A stretch of DNA of 64,000 bases, taken from contig NZ_JAFUAG010000041.1 in NCBI RefSeq assembly GCF_017464355.1, positions 62,001 through 126,000 of the forward strand, in the 5' to 3' direction. Shown in pieces: positions 8,912-17,600 of this stretch. The DNA comes from Ruminococcus sp. Its GTDB lineage: Bacteria; Bacillota; Clostridia; Oscillospirales; Ruminococcaceae. Below the pieces are notes generated by a model that saw only the letters and a program-made list of their open reading frames with translations, was not told where the DNA came from and made no database searches. The first letter of the stretch is position 1; every line of letters begins with the position of its first letter. A program made the position numbers and the translations under genes.

Positions 8912-8947
8912 ACTGCCTTGCAGGTCAGCCCGCAAGGCAGTTTTTTT
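8912..8947. terminator. Bidirectional terminator between ilvB and ktrA
   Basis: Perfect 10-bp stem ACTGCCTTGC/GCAAGGCAGT with seven T on the plus side and TCTTT on the minus side. It separates the convergent transcripts and touches the ktrA stop codon. Confidence 0.8.
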
Positions 8948-9590
8948 ACTTTCTCATCTTCTTGATGTTATCCGCAGTGCCCATTACCAGCAGTCTTTCA
9001 TCAGCTGTAAAGCGGTGGTCGATAGTGGCCATTTTGAAGTCATTGTCCTGCTTTACGGCAAGCACGTTCACATGGTGCTTCTGGCGGACGTTCGATTCTA
9101 TCAGGTTCTTGCCCACCCAGCTTTCAGGCACGCTTATCTCGTAGATAGCGTACTTGTCGTTCAGGTTGAAGTAGTCGAACACACCTTCCGAACCGAAGCG
9201 CACTGCAAATCTCTCAGCAGTTTCTTTCTCTGCGTAGATGACCTCGTCAGCACCGTTGCGCAGCAGGAACTTCTTGTGGATATCGCGGTTTGCACGGGCG
9301 AAAACGTAGTTCGCCCCAAGCTCGTGCATAAGGCAGGTGGTCTCCAGTGAAGCCTGGAAATTATCACCGATGGCGCAGATGCACACATCAAAGTTGTTTA
9401 TGCCCAGCTCTTTCAGGAACTGCTCGTCTGTGGCATCGCCTATGCGGGCATCGGTAACATATTTCAGCGCAGAATTGACCCTGTCCTCGCTGATGTCGAT
9501 AGCCAGCACCTCATTGTCCATGGCTGTCAGCGACTTTGCCATGTGCTTGCCGAAACGTCCCATACCTACTATAAGAAACGATCTTGCCAT
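8946..9590 (-). CDS. ktrA: Potassium uptake gating subunit, TrkA/KtrA family (RCK protein)
   Basis: A 214-residue cytoplasmic protein: N-terminal RCK_N domain with the nucleotide-binding GxGxxG (VGMGRFG, residues 8-14) and acidic end of beta-2 (AID), and C-terminal RCK_C domain from about residue 135. It binds ATP/ADP, and in many Firmicutes cyclic di-AMP, and gates the membrane subunit KtrB. It is the last gene of a three-gene minus-strand operon, KtrB - unknown protein - KtrA, an order in which the gating subunit is separated from the channel by an extra gene. Confidence 0.9.
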   Translation of the reverse strand: MARSFLIVGMGRFGKHMAKSLTAMDNEVLAIDISEDRVNSALKYVTDARIGDATDEQFLKELGINNFDVCICAIGDNFQASLETTCLMHELGANYVFARANRDIHKKFLLRNGADEVIYAEKETAERFAVRFGSEGVFDYFNLNDKYAIYEISVPESWVGKNLIESNVRQKHHVNVLAVKQDNDFKMATIDHRFTADERLLVMGTADNIKKMRK

Positions 9591-9645
9591 AATAATTCTC
9601 CTCTTGTCCGTTTTTTACTCTTTTAATATTTTGTCAGCCTGTATG

Positions 9646-10209
9646 TCAGAAATTTTCCTCCATCCAGCTTTTAAGTTCATCAAAATGCCTGCCACGTTCG
9701 GCATTGTCAGCATTTACCTTTTCCTCTTCGCTTTTTTCGTAATAAGTATTGTATGTCGCCGAGGCAGAAACTAACATATTATCCTTGCGTATGCAGTATA
9801 ACTCGACAGAAGCGTCCATGACATCATTTTCGTAGCCGTACACCGAATTTTCGGTCATCTCAGCGCCCTCAGACATATTTTCCTTTAGCTTGTCCAGCGC
9901 TTTCTCTGCGTCCTTTTCAGAATCAAATAAATGATAGCGCAGTTTCTGATAATTGTTTTCAGGCTCTTTTTTGTAATAGCATTCCGTACAGCTGACCTTA
10001 TAAAGCTTGCTCTCACGGGTATTGCAATCGGCCCCTGCCATTTTGTTCACATCAGCCACCGTATAGTTGGCAGATGTTTTATACGTTTTTTCCATGACCT
10101 CGCTGACAGCTTTGTCACGGAACTTTTTCGGCAGCAGCATAACGAATACTACAGCAGCGGCTGCGATAACAAAAACAAATATGATGATCCTGTTCTTTTT
10201 AGCAGTCAT
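9646..10209 (-). CDS. Unknown membrane-anchored extracytoplasmic protein inside the Ktr operon
   Basis: A 187-residue protein with a single N-terminal transmembrane segment (about residues 7-26, IIIFVFVIAAAAVVFVMLL) and an otherwise soluble, charged domain predicted outside the membrane. Cysteines include a CTEC pair near residue 75. I recognise no family. It lies 20 nt downstream of ktrB and 55 nt upstream of ktrA on the same strand, so it is almost certainly co-expressed with the potassium channel; an accessory or sensor role is inference only. Confidence 0.75.
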   Translation of the reverse strand: MTAKKNRIIIFVFVIAAAAVVFVMLLPKKFRDKAVSEVMEKTYKTSANYTVADVNKMAGADCNTRESKLYKVSCTECYYKKEPENNYQKLRYHLFDSEKDAEKALDKLKENMSEGAEMTENSVYGYENDVMDASVELYCIRKDNMLVSASATYNTYYEKSEEEKVNADNAERGRHFDELKSWMEENF

Positions 10210-10229
10210 AGCGTATCCTTTCTGCTTTA

Positions 10230-11627
10230 TCAGAGCATTATCTTCTCCTCAGGCAGCTGGCTCTTGTTCGATGCATAGTTGTTGTGCAGCGAAACTATGA
10301 AGGATATGCCGCCTATACGTCCGAAAAACATTATAACTATTACTATGAAGATAGAAAGGTCTGAAAGGGAAGTGGTGATGCCCATTGACAGCCCCGTGGA
10401 GCTTATGGCGCTCACCAGCTCGAATACCACAGGGGTAAGCTCCAGGCCGTCCACACCGCTTATTATCATGGCGGATACTATTACCAGCACCAGGTAAAGG
10501 GTGGTTATGCAGCAAGCGTTGCGCACCGTGGTGTCGTCCACACGTCTGCCAAAGAACTCAACGCTCTTCTTCTTGCGGAAGACTGTGGTTATGGTCATCA
10601 TCATGACTGCAAAGGTAGTTACCTTGATACCGCAGGCTGTAGACCCGGGGGAGCCGCCTATGAACATGAAGCATATGAGCAGCATGATAGAGGTCTGCCG
10701 CAGCCCCGCCACATTCACCGAGGCAAAGCCCGCATCACGTCCCGAAGTGACCAGCATGGAGGAAGCAACTACCTTTCCGCCCACACCCAGGTCCTTCATG
10801 GTCTCAGGGTTGCCCCACTCCAGCAGACCCATATCCAGCATACCCAGCACATAGAAAACTATGGTGACTACCAGTATTATCTTGGTCTGTGCGGAATACT
10901 TCTTGATGTGGTGCTTGTGGGTGACTATATCCGACCAGGTGAAAAAGCCTATGCCGCCTATTATCAGCAGTATGATTATGGGCAGGTTCAGCAGAACACT
11001 GTCGTTGGCGGTTATCAGCGAGCTTCCGGGCTCAAAGTAGCCCATAAGGTCCATACCTGCCGTACAGAAAGCCGATATGGAATGGAAAAGCGCAAAGTAA
11101 ATGCCCATGCCCCAGCCAAGCCTCGGCACGAACCAGAAGCACAGCGCCACAGTGCCCAGGCTCTCGAAAAGGGCTGTGCCTTTGAGGATAAAGCGGGTCA
11201 TCTTGACAACGCCGCCGCTGGATACACTGCCTATGGATTCACGCATGGTGGCCCGCTGTTTGAGACCTATCTTCTTTCCCATGAAGCTCAGGGCAAAAAG
11301 CCCTATGCTCATGAACCCGACGCCGCCTATCTGTATTATGATAAGTATGACTATCTGCCCGAACAGCGACCAGTAGCTGTAAGTATCATACAGCGTCAGC
11401 CCCGTGCCGCTAAGGGCAGAGGTAGTGGTGAAAACACAGTGGTGCAGCGGGGTGTAGTGCCTTTCGCTGCAGCTTATGGGCAGGCAAAGTATTATGGCAC
11501 CCACCAGTATCAGCAGTGAGTAGCCGAACATCAGAAATTGCGTAAAGGACATCTTCTTCAGGAAGCTGTGATCTATAAAACGGGGTATAGCACCCTCATC
11601 AGCATCCTTTGGTCTGAAAATACTCAT
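10230..11627 (-). CDS. ktrB: Potassium transporter membrane subunit, TrkH/KtrB family
   Basis: A 465-residue membrane protein with the repeated M1-P-M2 pore organisation of KtrB/TrkH: selectivity-filter-like segments (for example ALSGTGLTL, TAGMDLMG, SPGSTACGIKVTT, SSTGLSMGITT) each follow a membrane helix. It forms the ion channel, gated by the RCK subunit encoded two genes downstream (8946-9590). The ATG follows GGAAAGATGAC. The four filter regions are all present, so it looks intact. No cyclic di-AMP riboswitch is recognisable upstream. Confidence 0.9.
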   Translation of the reverse strand: MSIFRPKDADEGAIPRFIDHSFLKKMSFTQFLMFGYSLLILVGAIILCLPISCSERHYTPLHHCVFTTTSALSGTGLTLYDTYSYWSLFGQIVILIIIQIGGVGFMSIGLFALSFMGKKIGLKQRATMRESIGSVSSGGVVKMTRFILKGTALFESLGTVALCFWFVPRLGWGMGIYFALFHSISAFCTAGMDLMGYFEPGSSLITANDSVLLNLPIIILLIIGGIGFFTWSDIVTHKHHIKKYSAQTKIILVVTIVFYVLGMLDMGLLEWGNPETMKDLGVGGKVVASSMLVTSGRDAGFASVNVAGLRQTSIMLLICFMFIGGSPGSTACGIKVTTFAVMMMTITTVFRKKKSVEFFGRRVDDTTVRNACCITTLYLVLVIVSAMIISGVDGLELTPVVFELVSAISSTGLSMGITTSLSDLSIFIVIVIMFFGRIGGISFIVSLHNNYASNKSQLPEEKIML

Positions 11628-11962
11628 GTCATCTTTCCTTCGTTTTGTCTTTATTTACCCTTGCTTTCATAAGGGCAGAATATAACTTATATATTCTACC
11701 ATATTATTGTGGACAAAGTGTTACCAGTAATGAATATTTTATTAATAATATCAATATGTGAATAATTCACCCTTTTTATGGAAATACTGCCATGTTCTGA
11801 GATATCTGCCATTTTATTCATCGAAATAGTGCTGGAAAGATAATTAAATTAAAAAAATGAAAAATATCCTATTCCTCTTGTAAAGTATGACAAAGTATGC
11901 TATAATATTAAGCAGTAATTAAGTTACTTTACTATAGAAAGATATAAAAGGGGTGACAGGCT
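11628..11962. other. Divergent intergenic region between ktrB and the sugar-binding lipoprotein
   Basis: This 335 nt AT-rich stretch holds the plus-strand promoter at 11878-11906 and presumably the minus-strand ktrB promoter (a TAGAAT near 11695-11700 is the best -10, but its -35 is poor). No coding frame, terminator or known riboswitch is recognised. Confidence 0.5.
11878..11906 (+). promoter_or_regulatory. Promoter of the sugar-binding protein/diguanylate cyclase operon
   Basis: -35 TTGTAA (11878-11883), 17 nt, -10 TATAAT (11901-11906). The spacer and flanks contain AAAGTATG twice, 12 nt apart. Confidence 0.7.
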
Positions 11963-13000
11963 ATGAAAAGATTTATCAGTGCGGCATTGTGTGCATTGAT
12001 GATACTGGGGCTGACAAGCTGCGAGCAGCAGACAGATGAAGCGCCCCAGGTAGAGCCTGCACCGCCTTTTTCTGTCCTGGACGATGTTATCGAGGGCAGG
12101 CGGGATATATACGTCATCGTTAAAAATCTTGAAAGCAGCTACTGGCAGGTCATCATAGAGGGCGCCAGGGACAGCAGCGACAAGTACGGCTGCAATGTCT
12201 ACTGCAGCGGCAGCTATTCGGAGACCGACTGGGAGTCACAGAGCAGGCTGCTGGACGAAGCGGTGGCCGCAGGGGCAGATGCCATCATACTTGCCCCCGA
12301 TGATTCGGTGAAGCTTTCGGATAAGATAGATGAGGTCTATGCCACAGGCACAAAGGTCGTGCTGATAGACACCGCCGCCAATACCGAGAACTACGATATC
12401 TGTTTCATGACAGACAACCTAATGGCAGGCCAGCAGGCCGCCGCCGAGATGATAAGGCAGCTTTATGCCAAGGGTCATGATGACAGTGAGAAACTGAAAG
12501 TCGGCATACAGGTGGGTTCGCCATCTTCCCAGACTATCAGCGAGAGGATCGCGGGCTTTCTGCAATACTGGAAGAATAATGCTCCGCCGAACTGGGAAGT
12601 CATACACGATATAAAGTGCAATTACGGCGACCTTGACAAGGCTTCCGAATGTGCCACCGAGCTGCTTGAGGGCTACCCCGATATCTGCGGGGTCTTCGGG
12701 ACGAACAACGGTTCCGCCGTGGGTTTCGCAAAAGAGGTCAGGGCGGCAGGCAGAACAGATGTGGTCGTGGTGGGATTTGACTATTCCCCCGAAATGGCCG
12801 AGCTGATATCCAGCGAGAAGTACACAGCCTCCACCGTGCTGCAAAGACAGTATGATATGACCAACCGCGGCATCGGTACAGCCCTTGAATTGCTAGACGG
12901 TGCTGATATAGAGAATAAATTCATTGACACGGGTATAGTCGTTGTAAGCAGAGAAACACTTGATGACCCCGATGTTAAGGAAATACTAAGTCACAATTGA
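11963..13000 (+). CDS. Sugar-binding lipoprotein (periplasmic-binding-protein type 1, RbsB-like)
   Basis: A 345-residue lipoprotein: signal peptide with lipobox LTSC (acylated Cys20), then a type I periplasmic-binding fold of the RbsB/LacI kind (VKNLESSYWQVIIEGARDSS, AIILAPDDS, GVFGTNNGSAVGFAKEV, VVVGFDYSPEMAELI). Such proteins bind pentoses, hexoses or autoinducer-2 on the cell surface. No ABC permease or ATPase gene is linked. Instead a sensory diguanylate cyclase begins 7 nt downstream, so this protein more likely presents a ligand to a sensor than feeds a transporter. The ligand is unknown. Confidence 0.85.
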   Translation: MKRFISAALCALMILGLTSCEQQTDEAPQVEPAPPFSVLDDVIEGRRDIYVIVKNLESSYWQVIIEGARDSSDKYGCNVYCSGSYSETDWESQSRLLDEAVAAGADAIILAPDDSVKLSDKIDEVYATGTKVVLIDTAANTENYDICFMTDNLMAGQQAAAEMIRQLYAKGHDDSEKLKVGIQVGSPSSQTISERIAGFLQYWKNNAPPNWEVIHDIKCNYGDLDKASECATELLEGYPDICGVFGTNNGSAVGFAKEVRAAGRTDVVVVGFDYSPEMAELISSEKYTASTVLQRQYDMTNRGIGTALELLDGADIENKFIDTGIVVVSRETLDDPDVKEILSHN

Positions 13001-13007
13001 GGGAGAT

Positions 13008-14495
13008 ATGAAGAAAGCTATAACGTTCAACGATGGTATACAGCGCCGATGGTCTTTTCTCAGGGTAATGCTGGTCTACCTGGCGGTGTGCGGCATAGGT
13101 ATCTTCGTCATGATAAATTCCATCAACAAGCTGATGAAAGAGCATGACAAGACGCTTACTTCGCAGATGTGCAGTGTCATCGCTGAAAAAATGAACAATT
13201 CTATCGAGTACATGACCACCTCGGCAGAAAATATGTCCGCACTGCTCTCAGCCCAGAAGCATGATGACCTTGCGAAGCTTTATGAGGATATGAGCGACCT
13301 GCAGGGCGACGGCTATGTCAGCCTGGGATTTGTCGGCGAAGATGGCGAGCTTTTTGCCACCGACACAGAAAAGGAAGAATTTGAGAAATGGGGTCTTATG
13401 GAGATAGCCTATGAGGCTGACCCTGTTTCTATCTCAGCACCCTACCGTTCGGGGCTGACGGGTGAGCCTGTGTTCACCATGTTTGCCCGGATGACCTACG
13501 GCAGCGGCAAAAGCTGTTTCCTGTTCCTGACCTATCCTCTGAAAGAGATACAGAATATCGCATACACTGCCACTCTGGCAGATGATACCGAGATCTGGCT
13601 GATGAATGCCGAGTCTGAGAACATAATACAGTGCGCAGGCAGCAACAAGTATGCCATTGGTAGCTGGGCGAATGCCATGCTGACCTTTGAACAGTCTATG
13701 GAACCTGCTGATAAGGAGGCTTACGAAGAGTGGAAGGAGAGCCTTAAGCTCAATATCCCCTCGGAGGCTGTGGTCTATCATATCGGTGATGTCAGCTATA
13801 CGCAGGTCTATTCAAAGATAAGCTTCATGGACGGCTGGTTCCTGGTGGTAAGGGTGCCCAGCAGCGCCATGAGTTCGGCTATGGAAAGCTTCAGGACTAT
13901 AGTGCTGGTCTTTGTTTCGCTGCTGCTGGCAGCTACGATGATACTCTTCCTGCTGACCCACAGACGTGATGAAGCTGACAGAGCAATACTGGAAAATCTT
14001 TCTGTCCATGACCCCCTGACCGAGGTCATGAACAGGCGTGCCTTTGATATGGCGGTGCAGAACTATCTTTCAAGACCGATCAAGCCCGAATGCGCCATGC
14101 TGTTTATAGATATAGACTATTTCAAGACCGTCAACGACAAGTACGGCCATGACGCAGGCGACAAGGTGCTGGTGGAGTTTGCGGCGCTGCTCAAAGAGCT
14201 TTTTGGTGATAACGGGCTTATCTCCCGTTACGGCGGTGATGAGTTCCTGGTATTCGCAATAAACAGCGATAAGGAAATGGTCGATGAAAAGATGAAGATA
14301 CTCAACGAGCGAGCCCACGCTATCAGGCCTGTTACCGAGAAGGAGGACGACCCCTACCATGTAAGCTGCAGCTGCGGAGGTGCCATGTGCCCCGATGATG
14401 CCAGAAGCTTTGAAGAGCTGAAAAGCTGCGCCGATACTGCCCTGTACGAGGTAAAGGAAAAGGGCAGGGACGGCTATGGCTGGTTCGTAATGTGA
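13008..14495 (+). CDS. Membrane-bound diguanylate cyclase with extracytoplasmic sensor domain
   Basis: A 495-residue protein: transmembrane helix at about 18-37, an outer domain of about 255 residues likely of the Cache type, a second helix at about 293-318, and a C-terminal GGDEF domain. The active site GGDEF is intact (residues 409-413), as are the metal/substrate residues in FIDIDYFKTVNDKYGHDAGD. It should convert two GTP to cyclic di-GMP in response to an outside signal. It is the second gene of a two-gene operon with the sugar-binding lipoprotein and ends at a strong terminator. I see no inhibitory-site RxxD directly before GGDEF (the context is SRYGGDEF). Confidence 0.88.
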   Translation: MKKAITFNDGIQRRWSFLRVMLVYLAVCGIGIFVMINSINKLMKEHDKTLTSQMCSVIAEKMNNSIEYMTTSAENMSALLSAQKHDDLAKLYEDMSDLQGDGYVSLGFVGEDGELFATDTEKEEFEKWGLMEIAYEADPVSISAPYRSGLTGEPVFTMFARMTYGSGKSCFLFLTYPLKEIQNIAYTATLADDTEIWLMNAESENIIQCAGSNKYAIGSWANAMLTFEQSMEPADKEAYEEWKESLKLNIPSEAVVYHIGDVSYTQVYSKISFMDGWFLVVRVPSSAMSSAMESFRTIVLVFVSLLLAATMILFLLTHRRDEADRAILENLSVHDPLTEVMNRRAFDMAVQNYLSRPIKPECAMLFIDIDYFKTVNDKYGHDAGDKVLVEFAALLKELFGDNGLISRYGGDEFLVFAINSDKEMVDEKMKILNERAHAIRPVTEKEDDPYHVSCSCGGAMCPDDARSFEELKSCADTALYEVKEKGRDGYGWFVM

Positions 14496-14504
14496 ATGTG
14501 ATAA

Positions 14505-14541
14505 GCCCGAAAGCGGCAGTGTATCCGCTTTCGGGCATTTT
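14505..14541 (+). terminator. Intrinsic terminator after the diguanylate cyclase
   Basis: Perfect 12-bp stem GCCCGAAAGCGG/CCGCTTTCGGGC followed by ATTTTT. Confidence 0.9.
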
Positions 14542-14553
14542 TGCATGATATCG

Positions 14554-14582
14554 TTGACAGGTGAGCCGATGAGTGATATAAT
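14554..14582 (+). promoter_or_regulatory. Consensus promoter of the giant helicase gene
   Basis: TTGACA (14554-14559), 17 nt, TATAAT (14577-14582), both perfect. A leader of about 55 nt with GAGAGGAG precedes the ATG. Confidence 0.85.
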
Positions 14583-14643
14583 ATTAACTAAGTATAAATA
14601 TTTTTTGCACTGACTTTGTCAGCTTTCGCGAGAGGAGTGTATT

Positions 14644-17600
14644 ATGGAAAATCTTGTAAAGTTCGGCGGAGCTATGACCGCCCATATCAATTTTGCCATG
14701 CAGCAGAACTATGTCCCCATTTTCAGAAGCATCATTGTGACCAATATTTCGGACAGTACCCTGAAAAATGTCTTCCTGCGCATAGCCTTCGAGCCTGATT
14801 TTGCCGAGGAGTACGAGTCTGCACCCATGGACCTGCAGCCCGATGTTCCCGTGGAGATATCCCCCGTGGATATAAAGCTTCGTCCCGACTATCTCTTCGG
14901 CCTCACCGAGAAGATAGCGGGCTATGTGCGCATTGAAGCCATTTCCCGCAGTGCTGAGGGAGAAACCGTTATCGGCAGAGAACTGAGGGATCTTGAACTG
15001 CTTGCCTACGACCAGTGGACAGGCGTGAACTTCATGCCCGAGACCGCAGCAGCTTTCATAACACCCAACCACCCTGCGGTGCAGGGGGTGCTTTCCAAAG
15101 CGAGCCTGTTTTTGCAGAAATGGTGTGGCGACCCCGCATTCACAGGTTATCAGACAAAAAATCCCAATATAGTAAAGCAGCAGATGGGTGCTGTATATGC
15201 CGCCCTCCAGCAGGAGAACATCGCCTATACCGTGCCCCCCGCCAGCTTTGAGGAAGCCCAGCGCATACGTCTGCCTGACAGCGTGCTGGAGGGCAAGTGC
15301 GGCACCTGCATAGACCTTGCGGTGCTTTACTGCGCCTGCCTTGAAGCCGCAGGCCTCAACAGCCTGCTGGTCATAACCGCCACCCATGCCATGGCAGGCT
15401 GCTGGCTTGAAGAGGAAACATTCTCTGACAGCCTGCAGTATGACAGTTCTGCCCTGACCAAGCGTATGTCAAGCGGTGTGGACGAGATAAGCGTTATCGA
15501 GTGTACCGACTTCACCGCAGGTAAGAGCGTGGATTTTGACACCGCTGAAAGCCACGCGGCAGACAAGCTTGCAAAGTCAGCGGATCTCTGCTTTGCCATA
15601 GACGTTGCCCGCACCCGCACTGGCGGCATACGTCCCATTCCTGCCAGGGTGGCGGAAAACGGCACTTTCACCGCCGTTGACTACGGCGCAAGAAGCGAAA
15701 ATGAGATCACCGCAGCCCCGGGTGAGATAGCGGTGAATGACCTTGATATCAACGGACAGCCCCGTGAAGTCACCAAGCAGATGATGTGGGAGAGAAAGCT
15801 CCTTGACCTCAGCCTGCGCAACAGCCTGCTGAATTTCAGGCCAACAGCCTCGAATGTCCAGCTAATGGTGGACAGCCTTGCCGCCCTTGAAGACCGCATA
15901 GCCGCCGATGAAACTTTCAAGATAATGCCAATGCCCAACGATATGACCCTTGAAGTTTCCGACAGTAAGATATATGAAAACGAGAACCAGCGTGAACTCA
16001 TAGCCGATATCGCCGCCAAGGAATTTCAGTCTAAAAGGCTTCGCACCTATATCAGCGAGAGTGAGCTGGAGAAGACCATGAAAAAGCTCCACCGCCTGGC
16101 AAAGGTCAGCCTGGAGGAAAACGGTGTCAACACCATTTATCTGGCTCTTGGCTTCCTCAGGTGGTACGAGACCGATAAAAGCGAGAAACCCAGGTATGCG
16201 CCTCTAGTCCTCGTCCCTGTTGATATTATCAAAAAGGTTCAGGACAAGAGCTTTTCCATACGCATACGAGATGAAGATACCCAGGTGAATATCACATTAC
16301 TTGAAATGCTCAGACAGTTCTTCGGACTGGATATACAAGGCCTTGACCCTGTGCCCGAGGACGATAGCGGTGTGGATATACCCCTGATATTCAGCATTAT
16401 CCGCAAGGGTGTCATGTCCCGTTCAAGGTGGGATATCGAGGAGTATGCCTTCATCGGACAGTTCAGCTTCAACAGGTTCATAATGTGGAACGATATCCGC
16501 AACCGTACCGATGAACTGGCGCAGAACAAGGTGGTGGCCAGTCTTATCTCGGGCAAGACCGAGTGGGAGGGCAGTGACCTTGCCGTTTCTCCTGTGGAAC
16601 TTGACGGCATAGCCCCCTCAGACCTTGCTGTGCCCGTGGCGGCGGACTCTTCCCAGCTTGCCGCAGTGGTGGCTTCGGGTCAGGGACAAAGCTTTGTGCT
16701 TCACGGCCCTCCCGGTACAGGCAAATCCCAGACCATAACCAACATGATCGCCAATGCCCTCTATCACGGACGTTCCGTGCTTTTCGTGGCTGAAAAAATG
16801 GCGGCGCTGTCGGTAGTTGAAAAGCGCCTTGACAAAATAGGTCTGGGTCCTTTCTGTATAGAGCTGCATTCCAACAAGGCACAGAAGCGTGCTGTGCTTG
16901 ACCAGCTCAACGAGACCCTGAACGTGGGCAGGATAAAAAAGCCCGCCGATCATCAGGCGCAGGCCGATAAGCTGAGATCCCTCCGTGCCGAGCTTAACGG
17001 CACCATGGAGGAAATACACAAAGTCCGCAATTACGGCATTTCCCTCTATGACGCAGCTGTTCATTACGAGCAGTGCCGTGCTTTTGAGGGCAAGCTTGAT
17101 TTCACCTCACAGCAGGTAACTGCCATGACCGCCGATACCTATTCTCAGTGGAAAGAACTGGTGGAAAGCCTGGCAAATCTCGGCAGTCAGTTCGGCGATG
17201 TGTCATCTACAGCCCTTACCCTCTGCCGCCTGACAGAATGCAGTCTTTCCACAGGTGACGAGTTCAGAAATAAGCTGAACGAACTTGAAAGCGCCCTTGA
17301 TGAACTGGAAAAGAACGAGGGCTCCCTCTCGGCCATGGTCGGCGGCGGTGAGCTGACCTACGCTCAGCTTTCCGCACTGGCAGAGATCTGCAAGGCAGCT
17401 TCCGCAGGGGAAGGCTTTGTGCTGTCCGCAGTGCTTAACGGCAATAAATGGGATATGCTTTCCTCCGCCGTGCAGAAGACCATGACCTCCCTTGAGGGTC
17501 TGCATTCCTCAAAGGCTGAGCTTTCCGCTGTGTTTGAAGACAGCGTGTTCAGCTATGACGTCCAAAAAGCCAGCACCGAATGGAAAAGCGTTCAGGCAAA

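Noticed and set aside
11628-11962. Possible cyclic di-AMP riboswitch before ktrB
   Set aside because: None of the conserved ydaO elements is visible.
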